DNA from: Pseudomonas vanderleydeniana
Lineage (GTDB): Bacteria > Pseudomonadota > Gammaproteobacteria > Pseudomonadales > Pseudomonadaceae
Direction of reading: 5' to 3'
Length of the DNA: 64,000 nt
Assembly: GCF_014268755.2 (NCBI RefSeq)
Contig: NZ_CP077093.1
Location: 980,001 to 1,044,000, forward strand
Position numbers and translations under genes: made by a program. Shown here piece by piece: positions 30,804-39,920 of the stretch. Position 1 is the stretch's first letter, and every line of letters begins with the position of its first letter. The notes under the pieces were generated by a model. It was not told where the DNA came from. It ran no database searches and saw only the letters and a program-made list of their open reading frames with translations.

Positions 30804-31571
30804 ATGAAAACCTTTATCGATTTCTACGAAACACTGGGCCTTGCCCTGTCACTGCTGGTGTTGGTGACTTTCCTGCTGGCGGGTACGGTCAAGGGCGTGA
30901 TCGGCCTCGGCCTACCGACGGTGGCGATGGGCTTGCTTGGGCTGGCTATGGTTCCGGCGCAGGCTGCGGCCTTGCTGATCATTCCCTCCACGTTGACCAA
31001 TCTCTGGCAGTTGGCGGTGGGCGGGCACCTGTCGATGCTGCTCAAGCGGCTGTGGCCAATGTTGCTGGCGATCTTCCTCGGTACCGGGCTCGGTAGCCTG
31101 TGGCTGGGCGGAGTCGGCGGCGGTGGCTGGGCGGTGCGCGCATTGGGCGGTGCGCTGCTGCTCTACGCGGTATGCGGCCTGTTCCTGCCGACCCTGCATG
31201 TCGGTGAACGGGCGGAGCGCTGGCTGGGACCGCTCTGTGGCGTGCTGACGGGCATCATCACCTCGGCCACCGGCGTCTTCGTGATTCCGGCGGTGCCCTA
31301 CCTGCAGGCCCTCGGCTTGAACAGGGACCAACTGGTGCAGGCGCTGGGCCTGTCGTTCACCGTGTCGACCCTGGCGTTGGCGGCCGGCCTGTTCTGGCGC
31401 GGGGCCCTGGGCGAGGGCGCACTCGGCGCTTCGCTGCTGGCGTTGCTGCCGGCGCTGGTGGGCATGCTGCTGGGGCAATGGCTGCGCCAGCGCATCAGCG
31501 CCGTCCTGTTCAAGCGGGTGTTTTTCATCGGGATGGGCCTGCTCGGCGGGCACCTGCTGATCAGCGGCTAG
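30804..31571 (+). CDS. TauE/SafE-family membrane exporter
   Basis: 255 aa with about eight hydrophobic segments. Family features: GTVKGVIGLGLPTVAMGLLG near the N terminus, repeated in the second half as GVLTGIITSATGVFVIPAVP. TauE/SafE proteins export sulfite, sulfoacetate or related organic anions; which one is not readable here. Start is ATG 30804 or ATG 30795 three codons upstream; neither has a strong ribosome site. Its 3' end overlaps by 11 bp the convergent monooxygenase gene. Probably controlled by the divergent LysR. Confidence 0.85.
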   Translation: MKTFIDFYETLGLALSLLVLVTFLLAGTVKGVIGLGLPTVAMGLLGLAMVPAQAAALLIIPSTLTNLWQLAVGGHLSMLLKRLWPMLLAIFLGTGLGSLWLGGVGGGGWAVRALGGALLLYAVCGLFLPTLHVGERAERWLGPLCGVLTGIITSATGVFVIPAVPYLQALGLNRDQLVQALGLSFTVSTLALAAGLFWRGALGEGALGASLLALLPALVGMLLGQWLRQRISAVLFKRVFFIGMGLLGGHLLISG

Positions 31572-31875
31572 CCGAGGACGGGCTGAGCATGTCGATCAGG
31601 CGGATGTCGAAATCGCGCTCGAGGAATTCCATGCGCTGCTCGTGGAAAGCGCGCATGTGTGGCAAGGCCGAGTGTACGTCCAGGTGCGCCCTGGACTGCC
31701 AGATCTCGTAGAAGATGAACAGGGTCGGGTCGGCCTGGTCGCGCAGCATGTGGTATTCGATGCAGCCGTCTTCCCGGCGGCTGGGTTCGACATAGGCACG
31801 AAACAGTGCCTCGAAGGCCTCGGCCTTTTCCGGGCGGGTCTTGGCGTGCAGGATGAAACCGTAGGGTTGGCTCAT
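31561..31875 (-). CDS. Antibiotic biosynthesis monooxygenase-like (YgiN-type) protein
   Basis: 104 aa ferredoxin-like ABM domain: FILHAKTRPEKAEAFEALFR, VEPSRREDGCIEYHMLRDQA, LFIFYEIWQSRAHLDVHSAL and PHMRAFHEQ. Homologues such as YgiN are quinol monooxygenases, and in E. coli ygiN neighbours mdaB; here mdaB is the next gene, divergent by 208 bp. I therefore read it as a quinone-cycle partner of MdaB. Start ATG 31875 has GGAG upstream; the longer frame to 31998 is rejected. Confidence 0.85.
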   Translation of the reverse strand: MSQPYGFILHAKTRPEKAEAFEALFRAYVEPSRREDGCIEYHMLRDQADPTLFIFYEIWQSRAHLDVHSALPHMRAFHEQRMEFLERDFDIRLIDMLSPSSASR

Positions 31876-32083
31876 GGGGTGGCTCCGTGCGGGGCAGGTT
31901 CTGGAGGGCCTCAATGCTAAGGCAACAATGCGCAGTTGATTTGTGCTGTTAGGGCAAAAAAGATTTGCGCCAGCCATGGTTTTTCGCCCGCAGGGCACGG
32001 GCTAACCTGCGGCCCTGACTTGAACCTGCCGACCCCGACTGCCGCTGGGCACTGCTCCGGGTCCGCCCTCCACGAGACTGTCC

Positions 32084-32674
32084 ATGAAAAAAATCCTGCT
32101 ACTCAACGGCGGCAAGCAGTTCGCCCATTCCGCCGGCCGCTACAACGCCACCCTGCACGAAGCCGCCCTGGCGTATCTCGACCGCTCCGGTTGCGATGTC
32201 CGGCAGACCTGGATCGACCAGGGCTACGACGTCGCCGAGGAGGTCGCCAAGTTTCTCTGGGCCGACGTGATCATCTACCAGATGCCGGGTTGGTGGATGG
32301 GCGCGCCCTGGACCGTGAAGAAATACGTCGATGAAGTCTTCACCGCGGGTCACGGCAGTCTTTATGCCAACGACGGCCGGACGCGTTCCGATGCCTCGCA
32401 GAAATACGGCAGCGGCGGCCTGATCCAGGGCAAGCAGTACATGCTCTCGCTGACCTGGAACGCGCCGCAGCAAGCCTTCGACGATCCCACCGATTTCTTC
32501 GAGGCCAAGGGCGTGGATGCGGTGTACTTCCCGTTCCACAAGGCCAACGAGTTCCTTGGCATGAGTGGCCTGCCGACATTCCTGTGCGTCGACGTGATGA
32601 AGGTCCCGGCCATCGAGGCCGATGTTCGCCGCTACGAGCAGCATCTGGCCAAGGTCTTCGATTTGCCGGCGTGA
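32084..32674 (+). CDS. mdaB: NADPH-quinone reductase MdaB
   Basis: 196 aa flavodoxin-fold FAD enzyme reducing quinones by two electrons, protecting against redox cycling. Motifs: KKILLLNGGKQFAHSAGRYN, ADVIIYQMPGWWMGAPWTVK, KYVDEVFTAGHG, GGLIQGKQYMLSLTWNAP and FLGMSGLPTFLCVDVMK, all close to MdaB. A LysR gene follows in the same direction 58 bp later, and the YgiN-like gene is divergent, so this is a compact quinone-stress group. Confidence 0.93.
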   Translation: MKKILLLNGGKQFAHSAGRYNATLHEAALAYLDRSGCDVRQTWIDQGYDVAEEVAKFLWADVIIYQMPGWWMGAPWTVKKYVDEVFTAGHGSLYANDGRTRSDASQKYGSGGLIQGKQYMLSLTWNAPQQAFDDPTDFFEAKGVDAVYFPFHKANEFLGMSGLPTFLCVDVMKVPAIEADVRRYEQHLAKVFDLPA

Positions 32675-32732
32675 GGTTCCTTTTGTCTCATGGCCGGCTA
32701 ATATCAGGCCTGTCTTGAGTCGAGAGGTGAGT

Positions 32733-33632
32733 GTGAAAGCCAGGTCGGATGAGTTGCAGATCTTCGTCTGCGTGATCGAGTGTGGTTCGATTTCCGCAGC
32801 GGCCGAGCAGGTCGGGCAGACGCCATCGGCGGTCAGCCGCAGCCTGTCGCGGCTGGAAGCCAAGCTGGAAACCACGCTGATCAATCGCACCACGCGGCGC
32901 ATGGACCTGACCGAAGAGGGCAAGTTCTTCTTCGAGCGGGCCAAGCAGATCCTCGAACAGATGGACGAGCTCGAAGAGCGCCTGTCCCTGCGCCAGCAGA
33001 CTCCGGCCGGGCGCCTGCGCATCAACGCGGCCTCGCCGTTCATGCTGCATGCGGTGGTGCCGTACATCGCCGAGTTCCGCAGCCTGTATCCGGATATCCA
33101 GCTGGAGCTCAACAGCAACGACCTGATCATCGACCTGCTGGAGCAGAGTACCGACATTGCCATCCGCATCGGCAACCTGGCGGACTCGACCCTGCATGCC
33201 CGCTCGCTCGGCAGCAGCCCGCTGAACATACTGGCCAGCCCCGCCTACCTGGAACGTCACGGCGTGCCGGCCAGCGTCGACGAGCTGTCCAGCCATACCC
33301 TGCTGGGCTTTACCCAAACCGAAACGCTCAACCACTGGCCATTGCGCCATGCCCAGGGCGACCGCTGGCAGATCCGTCCCGATATCGCCGCTTCCAGTGG
33401 CGAGACCCTGCGCCAGCTGGCGCTGGAAGGGCAGGGCATTGTCTGCCTGTCGCACTTCATGACCCACCAGGACATCCAGTCCGGTCGCCTGCGGGTGATC
33501 CTCCCCGAAACCAACAGCGGCTATCGCCAGCCGATCCATGCGGTGTACTACCGCAACTCGCAGCTGGCGTTGCGTATCCAGTGTTTTCTCGACTTTATCC
33601 AGGGCAAGCTGGCGGGGTATGCGGGGAACTGA
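32733..33632 (+). CDS. LysR-family transcriptional regulator next to mdaB
   Basis: 299 aa. HTH region: DELQIFVCVIECGSISAAAE, TPSAVSRSLSRLEAKLETTL and NRTTRRMDLTEEGKFFFERA; effector domain from about residue 90 (GRLRINAASPFMLHAVVPYI). Start GTG 32733 has GAGAGG five bases upstream; there is no good ATG. Placed directly after mdaB, it probably regulates mdaB and itself, perhaps responding to quinones. Confidence 0.9.
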   Translation: MKARSDELQIFVCVIECGSISAAAEQVGQTPSAVSRSLSRLEAKLETTLINRTTRRMDLTEEGKFFFERAKQILEQMDELEERLSLRQQTPAGRLRINAASPFMLHAVVPYIAEFRSLYPDIQLELNSNDLIIDLLEQSTDIAIRIGNLADSTLHARSLGSSPLNILASPAYLERHGVPASVDELSSHTLLGFTQTETLNHWPLRHAQGDRWQIRPDIAASSGETLRQLALEGQGIVCLSHFMTHQDIQSGRLRVILPETNSGYRQPIHAVYYRNSQLALRIQCFLDFIQGKLAGYAGN

Positions 33633-33648
33633 TGCGGACATGGGGATA

Positions 33649-33924
33649 CTACTGATTAGCATTTTTTGATGTGGTTATAAAGGAGAGACCTCCCAGCAGC
33701 AAAGCAGGAATAACGACCGCCGCATCCATCTGATAGGAAGAAAGTAGAACGTACCAGGGAATGAGAAACGTCAGGATGCATAGAGCTATTCCGAATAGGG
33801 CCCTGTATCTGTAACGTAATTTGTAGCGTATTGATAAATAGAGCAGAAGCTCGATGAACCCGAATATAAGAAAAAAGACTAAAAGTTCAACTAGGTAGGT
33901 TGGCACCTTCTCATTTTCCTGCAT
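33649..33924 (-). CDS. Small hydrophobic membrane protein, unknown
   Basis: 91 aa with three apparent membrane segments: about residues 10-32 (YLVELLVFFLIFGFIELLLY), 42-62 (ALFGIALCILTFLIPWYVLL) and 68-84 (AAVVIPALLLGGLSFIT), joined by a basic loop YKLRYRYR. AT-rich compared with its surroundings and with rare codons, so probably acquired. Its ATG lies inside the end of the upstream 165-aa gene (14-bp overlap) without a clear ribosome site, implying translational coupling. Family unknown. Size, topology and coupling recall immunity proteins, but that is inference only. Confidence 0.6.
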   Translation of the reverse strand: MQENEKVPTYLVELLVFFLIFGFIELLLYLSIRYKLRYRYRALFGIALCILTFLIPWYVLLSSYQMDAAVVIPALLLGGLSFITTSKNANQ

Positions 33925-34408
33925 TCAGGATAATCGAGGAAGATGATTGCTGTGGACCAATTCCCCCGTCAACCGATGCGACAAGGCTCACGATGATGTC
34001 GCCCGCAGGGTAGGTCGGTAATTTTCCGCCCACAAACCTGCTCGCTGCGGCCCCGGCAGAAAACTTGGCAAGGCGCTTAACGACGCCGCCACCCGGCACG
34101 ATCGCTCCCATGGCGCCAAAGGCTGCTGATGTGAGTGATGAGACAAGCGTACGTTGTTCATTCAGACGATCGCCTTGATCTCGGGTCAACGGCTGTGAAA
34201 AGGCGATCATCATCAAGCACGGACGTTCTTGGGCCAGCATCTTGTCATATAGCTGGACTGCCACCTGTGTCACTTCGTAATGGGCAGCACGTGCTTCGGG
34301 GAAGTGCATGCTGTACATGTTCATACGATCGAGGGGCTGAATGACAAAACGATTGATGTGAAAAACAATGCCTAATCGTCCTTGATAGCGATATCGCTCG
34401 ATATCCAT
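33911..34408 (-). CDS. Hypothetical protein with Gly/Ala-rich hydrophobic segment
   Basis: 165 aa, no recognised domain. N-terminal half is soluble (YRYQGRLGIVFHINRFVIQP, VTQVAVQLYDKML). Residues about 88-125 form a Gly/Ala-rich, membrane-active looking stretch (LTSAAFGAMGAIVPGGGVVK, then FSAGAAASRFVGG). C terminus is Ser-rich. AAGGGGAA precedes ATG 34408. It overlaps the small membrane protein gene downstream. An IS256-type element sits 47 bp upstream of the start codon and probably displaced its promoter. Function unknown. Confidence 0.6.
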   Translation of the reverse strand: MDIERYRYQGRLGIVFHINRFVIQPLDRMNMYSMHFPEARAAHYEVTQVAVQLYDKMLAQERPCLMMIAFSQPLTRDQGDRLNEQRTLVSSLTSAAFGAMGAIVPGGGVVKRLAKFSAGAAASRFVGGKLPTYPAGDIIVSLVASVDGGIGPQQSSSSIILNAGK

Positions 34409-34447
34409 AATTGATTCCCCTTCGAATTGAGGCTCCTGTTACGATTT

Positions 34448-34455
34448 TTTGCGTC
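34448..34455. repeat. Target site duplication, left copy
   Basis: TTTGCGTC directly before the left IS end; the same eight bases follow the right end at 35834-35841. Confidence 0.93.
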
Positions 34456-34482
34456 GATCGTGTCCCTAGAAGTGGTGTAACT
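34456..34482 (+). repeat. IS left terminal inverted repeat
   Basis: 27 bp beginning GATCGTGTCC and ending GTGGTGTAACT; mate is 35807-35833. Confidence 0.93.
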
Positions 34483-34579
34483 GAACCAACCGAAGGCGCC
34501 CTGCGGGCGAAAGAGGTGGGTCATCGTGGTTCTTGGCTAACGTTGAGTTTGCGGACTTAACCTTCACCAGGAAACCACG

Positions 34580-35776
34580 ATGACCAAGCCCACTATCGCA
34601 TTGACCGAGTTGGTTGAGAAAGGGGCAGACGCTGATCTGCTCAAGCAAATGATCCAGTTTGTTGCCCAGCGCATGATGGAGTTCGACGTCGAGGGCTTGT
34701 GCGGCGCCGGTTTCGACGTCAAAAGCCCTGACCGAACAAACAGCCGCAACGGCTACCGCGATCGCCTCTGGCAAACTCGCGCTGGCGACGTTGACCTGAA
34801 GATCCCCAAGCTGCGCCAGGGCAGCTATTTTCCCGGTTTTCTCGAACCACGACGCACCGCCGAAAAGGCCATGGCAGCCGTGATCCAGGAAGCCTATATC
34901 CAGGGCGTTTCGACGCGCTCGGTCGACGAACTGGTCAAGGCCATGGGCATGTCCGGCATCTCGAAAAGCCAAGTATCCAGGCTCGCTGGCGAGATCGATG
35001 AGCGCGTCCACGCCTTCCTTGATCGACCGCTTGAGGGCGATTGGCCCTACCTGTGGATTGACGCTACCTACGTCAAGGTGCGGGAGGCCGGGCGCATCGT
35101 CTCGGTCGCCGTCATAATCGCTGTGGCCGTGAACACCAACGGCGGGCGCGAGGTGCTGGGTATGCGGGTTGGCCCGTCGGAAGCCGAACCGTTCTGGACG
35201 GACTTCCTGAGAAGCCTGATGCGACGCGGGCTGCGGGGTGTGAAACTGGTGATCTCTGACGCTCACGAAGGGCTCAAGGCCGCTGTTTCCAAGGTTTTCC
35301 ACGCGACCTGGCAACGCTGTCGCGTTCACTTCATGCGCAATGCCATGGCCCATGTCGGCAAGGGCCAGCGCACCATGGTAGCGGCCTTGCTGCGCACGGT
35401 GTTTGCCCAGGACAGTCGAACCGAATGCCATCAGCAATGGCGGCTGGTGGCTGATCAACTTCGTGAGAAATACCCCAAGATCGCCACGCTCATGGACGGC
35501 TGCGAAGATGAAGTGCTGGCGCACATGGCCTTCCCGAAGGCACATCGACAGCAGTTACACAGCACTAACCCGCTGGAACGGCTAAACGCTGAGATCAAGC
35601 GGCGTACCGAAGTGGTGGGCATCTTCCCCAACGATCCGGCGATTACACGGTTGGTTGGGGCAATGCTGCTGGAGCAGAACGACGAGTGGTGCCTGCAACG
35701 GCGCTATATGCAGTTGGAGGCCTTCGAGGCGGTCAGCGATAATCCGCAGGCCAAGCTGTCGGCCGTGATCAACTAA
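34580..35776 (+). CDS. IS256-family transposase (Transposase_mut)
   Basis: 398 aa, full length for the family. DDE residues: Asp in [13 protein letters not shown], Asp in [13 protein letters not shown] and Glu in [15 protein letters not shown]. The N-terminal part holds the DNA-binding region ([20 protein letters not shown] and [19 protein letters not shown]). No frameshift. ATG 34580 is the first start after CAGGAAACC. Transcription probably begins within the left 120 bp of the element. Confidence 0.96.
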   Translation: MTKPTIALTELVEKGADADLLKQMIQFVAQRMMEFDVEGLCGAGFDVKSPDRTNSRNGYRDRLWQTRAGDVDLKIPKLRQGSYFPGFLEPRRTAEKAMAAVIQEAYIQGVSTRSVDELVKAMGMSGISKSQVSRLAGEIDERVHAFLDRPLEGDWPYLWIDATYVKVREAGRIVSVAVIIAVAVNTNGGREVLGMRVGPSEAEPFWTDFLRSLMRRGLRGVKLVISDAHEGLKAAVSKVFHATWQRCRVHFMRNAMAHVGKGQRTMVAALLRTVFAQDSRTECHQQWRLVADQLREKYPKIATLMDGCEDEVLAHMAFPKAHRQQLHSTNPLERLNAEIKRRTEVVGIFPNDPAITRLVGAMLLEQNDEWCLQRRYMQLEAFEAVSDNPQAKLSAVIN

Positions 35777-35806
35777 ACGGCAAACTCAGTGGCCAGAGCC
35801 ATGATG

Positions 35807-35833
35807 AGTTACACCACGTCCTGGGACACGATC
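35807..35833 (-). repeat. IS right terminal inverted repeat
   Basis: 27 bp AGTTACACCACG ... GGACACGATC, inverse of the left end with about three mismatches; followed at once by the second TTTGCGTC copy (35834-35841). Confidence 0.93.
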
Positions 35834-35841
35834 TTTGCGTC

Positions 35842-36099
35842 AGGCCAGACCCTACAAGAATGGGGGCGATCAATAAGTAAGAAGGGTCCGGTTTTTTTGT
35901 AGTATTTCGTTTTTTTAAAGCCGTTTATGGCAGCGATACCGCGCAGAGGTCGCTGGGGTTTTCAATGCCATTGATCCCCATGGCCGACGCCCTCTATTCG
36001 TGACTCCAGCGCAAGAGTGAATTGGGCAATAGGGGATTATTCGGCACGGATAAGTTCCCGATACTCCTCCCATCACTTATCCATGCAGGGAGTTTCTCC
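35842..36099. other. Former upstream DNA of the orphan gene pair; otherwise empty
   Basis: Before IS insertion this DNA was continuous with 34409-34455. AT-rich patches (GGTTTTTTTGTAGTATTTCG, GTTTTTTTAAAGCCG) occur at about 35890-35930. I see no gene; the stretch may contain the displaced promoter of the 165-aa gene and the promoter of the SDR gene at 36100. Confidence 0.5.
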
Positions 36100-36993
36100 A
36101 TGAACGTATTCGTGACCGGCGCCGCCGGTTTCATTGGCGGTTCCATCGCGACCGGCCTGGTTGCCGCCGACCATCAGGTCACTGGCCTGGTACGCAGCGC
36201 CGAGCAGGCGCAGGAACTGCGCGACCTGGGCATCACCCCGGTCATCGGCAGCCTGGACGACAGCAGCCTGCTGGCCGAACAGGCGCGCCAGGCCGATGCG
36301 GTGATCAACGCGGCCAGCAGCGACCACCGCGGTGCGGTCGAGACGTTGCTCGATGTCTTGCGTGGTTCTGGCAAGGTGTTCCTGCACACCAGCGGTTCGA
36401 GCATCGTCGGCGACGCTTCCGGCGGCAAGGCCAGCGATATCGTCTATTACGAGGGCAACCTGCCGGAACCGACCGTCGACAAGGCGGCGCGCGTGGCCAT
36501 CGACAACCTGGTCCTCGACGCGGCGAAATCCGGCGTGCGCTCGGCCGTGCTCTGCAACACGCTGATCTATGGCCACAGCCTGGGGGTCAAGCGTGACAGC
36601 GTGCAACTGCCACGCCTGCTGAAGCAGGCGCGCCAGAGTGGGGTGGTGCGCCATGTCGGGACCGGGCAGAACATCTGGTCCAACGTGCACATCGAGGATG
36701 TCGTTGCGCTGTACCTGCTGGCTCTGACCGGCAACCCGGCGGGCACCTTCTATTTCGTCGAGAGCGGCGAAGCCTCGTTCATCGACATGACCACCGCCAT
36801 GGCCAAGGCGCTGCAGCTGGGTGAACCGCAGGACTGGCCATTGGCCGAGGCCGAAGCCGAATGGGGCTACGAGATGGCCAACTACGGCCTGGGCTCCAAC
36901 AGCCGGGTGCGCGGCAAGAATGCCCGCGAGCTGCTGGGTTGGTCGCCCAAGCGCAGTTCGGTGACCGATTGGATTCTCAACGAAATGGTCTGA
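36100..36993 (+). CDS. NAD-dependent epimerase/dehydratase-family (SDR) protein
   Basis: 297 aa extended/atypical short-chain dehydrogenase. Rossmann motif VTGAAGFIGGSIATGL at the N terminus, ADAVINAASSDH, then VFLHTSGSSIVGDAS and a non-canonical active site lacking a clear YxxxK in its normal place, as in many atypical members. C-terminal substrate part with GTGQNIWSNVHIEDVVALYL. ATG 36100 follows GGGAG by seven bases. Substrate unknown; monocistronic by appearance. Confidence 0.85.
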   Translation: MNVFVTGAAGFIGGSIATGLVAADHQVTGLVRSAEQAQELRDLGITPVIGSLDDSSLLAEQARQADAVINAASSDHRGAVETLLDVLRGSGKVFLHTSGSSIVGDASGGKASDIVYYEGNLPEPTVDKAARVAIDNLVLDAAKSGVRSAVLCNTLIYGHSLGVKRDSVQLPRLLKQARQSGVVRHVGTGQNIWSNVHIEDVVALYLLALTGNPAGTFYFVESGEASFIDMTTAMAKALQLGEPQDWPLAEAEAEWGYEMANYGLGSNSRVRGKNARELLGWSPKRSSVTDWILNEMV

Positions 36994-37132
36994 ATAAAAC
37001 CGGCTATTCTGGTGATTTGCGTAAGGTTTTTGCGAACGATGTCGCGATTTTGCGCGATAATGGCACTAAGCCACTAAAGAATCCGGTTTCGTGGCCGAAG
37101 CGCTTTGATCCAGACCGCCAGGAAGACCAGAC

Positions 37133-37501
37133 ATGAGCTTCGGTAAGACCACCCCCATTCTGCGAATTTTCGACGAGGGCAAGGCGTTGGAGTTCTACGT
37201 CGAGTTCCTGGGTTTCCACGTCGACTGGCAGCATCGTTTCGAGCCGGGCTTTCCCTTGTATCTCCAGGTATCCAAGGGCAATTGCGTCCTGCACCTGAGC
37301 GAGCATCACGGCGATACCACCCCGGGCTCGGCGCTGCGTATCGAAACCGACGAGCTGGAAGCCTTTCGCGAGCAATTGCTGGCCAAGGGCTACGGCTACG
37401 CCCGTCCAGAAATCCAGGCCATGCCCTGGGGCAGCATGGACATGCCGATCGCCGATCCGTTCGGCAATCGGCTGGTGTTCACCAACGCGATCTGCGTCTG
37501 A
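37133..37501 (+). CDS. Glyoxalase/bleomycin-resistance superfamily protein
   Basis: 122 aa with the vicinal-oxygen-chelate pattern: PILRIFDEGKALEFYVEFLG, GNCVLHLSEHHGDTTPG, MDMPIADPFGNRLVFTN. Such small single-domain proteins bind drugs or act on hydroperoxides/aldehydes; the glyoxalase superfamily label is as far as the sequence goes. AGGAAG lies eight bases before ATG 37133. A weak hairpin CCTCGAT/ATCGAGG follows at 37511-37528. Confidence 0.87.
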   Translation: MSFGKTTPILRIFDEGKALEFYVEFLGFHVDWQHRFEPGFPLYLQVSKGNCVLHLSEHHGDTTPGSALRIETDELEAFREQLLAKGYGYARPEIQAMPWGSMDMPIADPFGNRLVFTNAICV

Positions 37502-37614
37502 GTCATGGGGCCTCGATTGCCATCGAGGTCCTGTCGATCCCCGCGAATCTGAAACACAAGGTGCGATTTCGTCCGCCCTGGGCTAACCTGCGGCCATGTT
37601 TTACGAGGTCGACT

Positions 37615-38964
37615 ATGCACATTCATATTCTGGGTATCTGCGGCACCTTCATGGGCTCGATGGCTGTTCTGGCCAAGGAGCTGGGCCATCACGTGACGGG
37701 CTCCGATGCCAACGTCTATCCGCCGATGAGCACGCAACTGCAGGCCCAGGGCATCGAACTGACCCAGGGCTATGACCCGGCCCAGCTCGACCCGGCCCCG
37801 GACCTGGTGGTGATCGGCAATGCCATGTCCCGTGGCAATCCCGCAGTCGAGTACGTGCTGAACAAGGGCCTGCCCTATGTGTCCGGCCCGCAGTGGCTGG
37901 CCGACCATGTGCTGCAGGGGCGCTGGGTCCTGGCCGTTGCCGGTACCCATGGCAAGACCACCACCAGCAGCATGCTCGCCTGGGTGCTGGAGCACGCGGG
38001 CATGAGCCCGGGCTTCCTGATCGGTGGCGTGCCGCAGAACTTCTCGGTGTCGGCGCGCCTGGGCGGTACGCCGTTCTTCGTGATCGAGGCCGACGAATAC
38101 GACAGCGCGTTCTTCGACAAGCGTTCGAAGTTCGTCCACTACCGCCCGCGGACGACGATCCTGAATAACCTGGAGTTCGACCACGCGGACATCTTCCCGG
38201 ACCTGCCGGCCATCGAGCGGCAGTTCCATCACCTGGTACGGACCATTCCGAGTGAGGGCCTGGTGATTCACCCGACCACCGAACCGGCGCTGCAGCGGGT
38301 GATCGAGATGGGCTGCTGGACGCCGGTGCAGACCACCGGCGCGGGTGGCCAGTGGCAGGCGCGCCTGCTCAGCGAGGACGGCTCGCGTTTCGAGGTGTTG
38401 TTCGAGGGCGAGGCCCAGGGCACGGTCGAGTGGGAGCTGACCGGCCAGCACAACGTTGCCAATGCCCTGGCCACCCTGGCTGCGGCGCGGCATGTCGGCG
38501 TGGTGCCGGCGATGGGCATCGCCGGTCTCAGTGCATTCAAGAGCGTCAAGCGGCGCATGGAGAAAGTCGCCGAGGTCCATGGCGTGACCATCTACGATGA
38601 CTTCGCCCACCACCCGACCGCGATTGCCACGACTCTCGACGGTCTGCGCAAGAAGGTCGGCGACGCTCCAGTCATCGCCATCATCGAGCCGCGTTCCAAT
38701 TCCATGAAGCTGGGGGCCCACCGCGATGGCCTGCCGGAGAGTGTGGTCCAGGCCGACCAGGTGATCTGGTATGCACCGGCCAACCTCGGCTGGGACCTGG
38801 GGGCGACGGCGGCCTTGTGCACCGTGCCGTCGATCGTCAGCGACTCGCTGGAAGGGATCATCGAACGGGTGAAAAGCCAGGCCAAGCCCGGTACGCACGT
38901 GGTGATCATGAGCAACGGCGGCTTCGGCGGCCTGCACGGCAAGCTGGCCGAGGCCCTGCGGTGA
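37615..38964 (+). CDS. mpl: UDP-MurNAc:L-alanyl-gamma-D-glutamyl-meso-DAP ligase (Mpl)
   Basis: 449 aa Mur ligase that reattaches recycled murein tripeptide to UDP-MurNAc. N-terminal nucleotide motif [17 protein letters not shown] loop [33 protein letters not shown] (Mpl-specific), [13 protein letters not shown] and C-terminal [10 protein letters not shown] and [11 protein letters not shown] 37615 has GAGG seven bases upstream. The stop overlaps ubiX by 4 bp. Functional partner in recycling: LdcA at 58485. Confidence 0.96.
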   Translation: MHIHILGICGTFMGSMAVLAKELGHHVTGSDANVYPPMSTQLQAQGIELTQGYDPAQLDPAPDLVVIGNAMSRGNPAVEYVLNKGLPYVSGPQWLADHVLQGRWVLAVAGTHGKTTTSSMLAWVLEHAGMSPGFLIGGVPQNFSVSARLGGTPFFVIEADEYDSAFFDKRSKFVHYRPRTTILNNLEFDHADIFPDLPAIERQFHHLVRTIPSEGLVIHPTTEPALQRVIEMGCWTPVQTTGAGGQWQARLLSEDGSRFEVLFEGEAQGTVEWELTGQHNVANALATLAAARHVGVVPAMGIAGLSAFKSVKRRMEKVAEVHGVTIYDDFAHHPTAIATTLDGLRKKVGDAPVIAIIEPRSNSMKLGAHRDGLPESVVQADQVIWYAPANLGWDLGATAALCTVPSIVSDSLEGIIERVKSQAKPGTHVVIMSNGGFGGLHGKLAEALR

Positions 38965-39590
38965 GCGGCCCGGAGCGCATCACCCTGGCGATGACCGGCG
39001 CTTCCGGCGCGCAGTACGGCCTGCGCCTGCTCGATTGCCTGGTGCGCGAAGACCGCGAAGTGCACTTCCTGATCTCCAAGGCCGCGCAGTTGGTGATGGC
39101 CACGGAGACGGACGTCACCTTGCCGCCCAAGCCACAGGCGATGCAGGCTTTCCTCACCGAGTACACCGGCGCGCAGGCCGGGCAGATCCGGGTCTATGGC
39201 AAGGAAGACTGGATGTCGCCGGTGGCCTCCGGTTCGGGCTCGCCTGCGGCGATGGTGGTCGTGCCCTGCTCCACCGGGACCTTGTCGGCCATTGCCACCG
39301 GCGCCTGCAATAACCTGATCGAGCGGGCGGCGGACGTGACCCTCAAGGAGCGTCGACAGTTGATCGTGGTGCCGCGCGAGGCGCCGTACTCGAGCATTCA
39401 CCTGGAGAACATGCTCAAGCTGTCGAACATGGGCGTGACGATCCTGCCGGCCTCACCGGGCTTCTACCACCAGCCGCAGACCATCGATGACCTGGTGGAT
39501 TTTGTCGTGGCGCGGATTCTCAATCTGTTGAACATCCCCCAGGACATGCTGCCACGTTGGGGCGAGCATCACTTGAACAGCAATGAGTAA
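38961..39590 (+). CDS. ubiX: Flavin prenyltransferase UbiX
   Basis: 209 aa. Adds a dimethylallyl unit to FMN, producing the prenylated flavin used by UbiD in ubiquinone synthesis. Motifs: [65 protein letters not shown] and [19 protein letters not shown]. Start GTG 38961 overlaps the mpl stop. A small lipoprotein gene overlaps its 3' end by 8 bp. The mpl-ubiX pairing is conserved in Pseudomonas. Confidence 0.96.
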   Translation: MSGPERITLAMTGASGAQYGLRLLDCLVREDREVHFLISKAAQLVMATETDVTLPPKPQAMQAFLTEYTGAQAGQIRVYGKEDWMSPVASGSGSPAAMVVVPCSTGTLSAIATGACNNLIERAADVTLKERRQLIVVPREAPYSSIHLENMLKLSNMGVTILPASPGFYHQPQTIDDLVDFVVARILNLLNIPQDMLPRWGEHHLNSNE

Positions 39591-39870
39591 GGCGCTGCTG
39601 GGCGTGTTGCTGGTTTTGCAACTGGCGGGTTGCGCGACGGCGCGGACGCTGGATGCCGGCAAGGCCGGCGCGCCGGTCGTCTATGCCGGGACGCGGCTGG
39701 ACCTGTATGTGTTGCAGGGCGGTTGCTGTCCCCGTGACCGTTTCGGTGCCGAGGCGCCGGGTTACCCCGGGCTGGACCTGCCGGCGAGTGCCGTGCTGGA
39801 TACGCTGCTGTTGCCGTTGTCGGTGTTCACGGCGTTGGGTGTCGGGTTCCAGGCGACGGGTGGGTTGTAG
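39583..39870 (+). CDS. YceK/YidQ-type small lipoprotein
   Basis: 95 aa. Signal with lipobox LQLAGC (Cys about residue 17), followed by [17 protein letters not shown] and [20 protein letters not shown], the DUF1375 (YceK/YidQ) pattern. Outer-membrane lipoprotein of unknown role. Translationally coupled to ubiX through an 8-bp overlap. Two adjacent Cys (GGCCPRD) are unusual. Confidence 0.83.
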   Translation: MSKALLGVLLVLQLAGCATARTLDAGKAGAPVVYAGTRLDLYVLQGGCCPRDRFGAEAPGYPGLDLPASAVLDTLLLPLSVFTALGVGFQATGGL

Positions 39871-39920
39871 AGGAGGCCGTTGGCCGGTGGTGACTGGCTG
39901 GTGTTTATACCGGCGGCTGG

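Larger units (their letters stand above)
34456..35833 (+). mobile_element. Complete IS256-family insertion sequence
   Basis: 1378 bp bounded by 27-bp imperfect terminal inverted repeats: left 34456-34482 begins GATCGTGTCCCTAG, right 35807-35833 is the inverse of GATCGTGTCCCAGG (about 24 of 27 bases match). It is flanked by a perfect 8-bp duplication, the size normal for IS256 elements. One intact transposase gene fills it. Intact ends and duplication point to a recent insertion. Confidence 0.95.
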
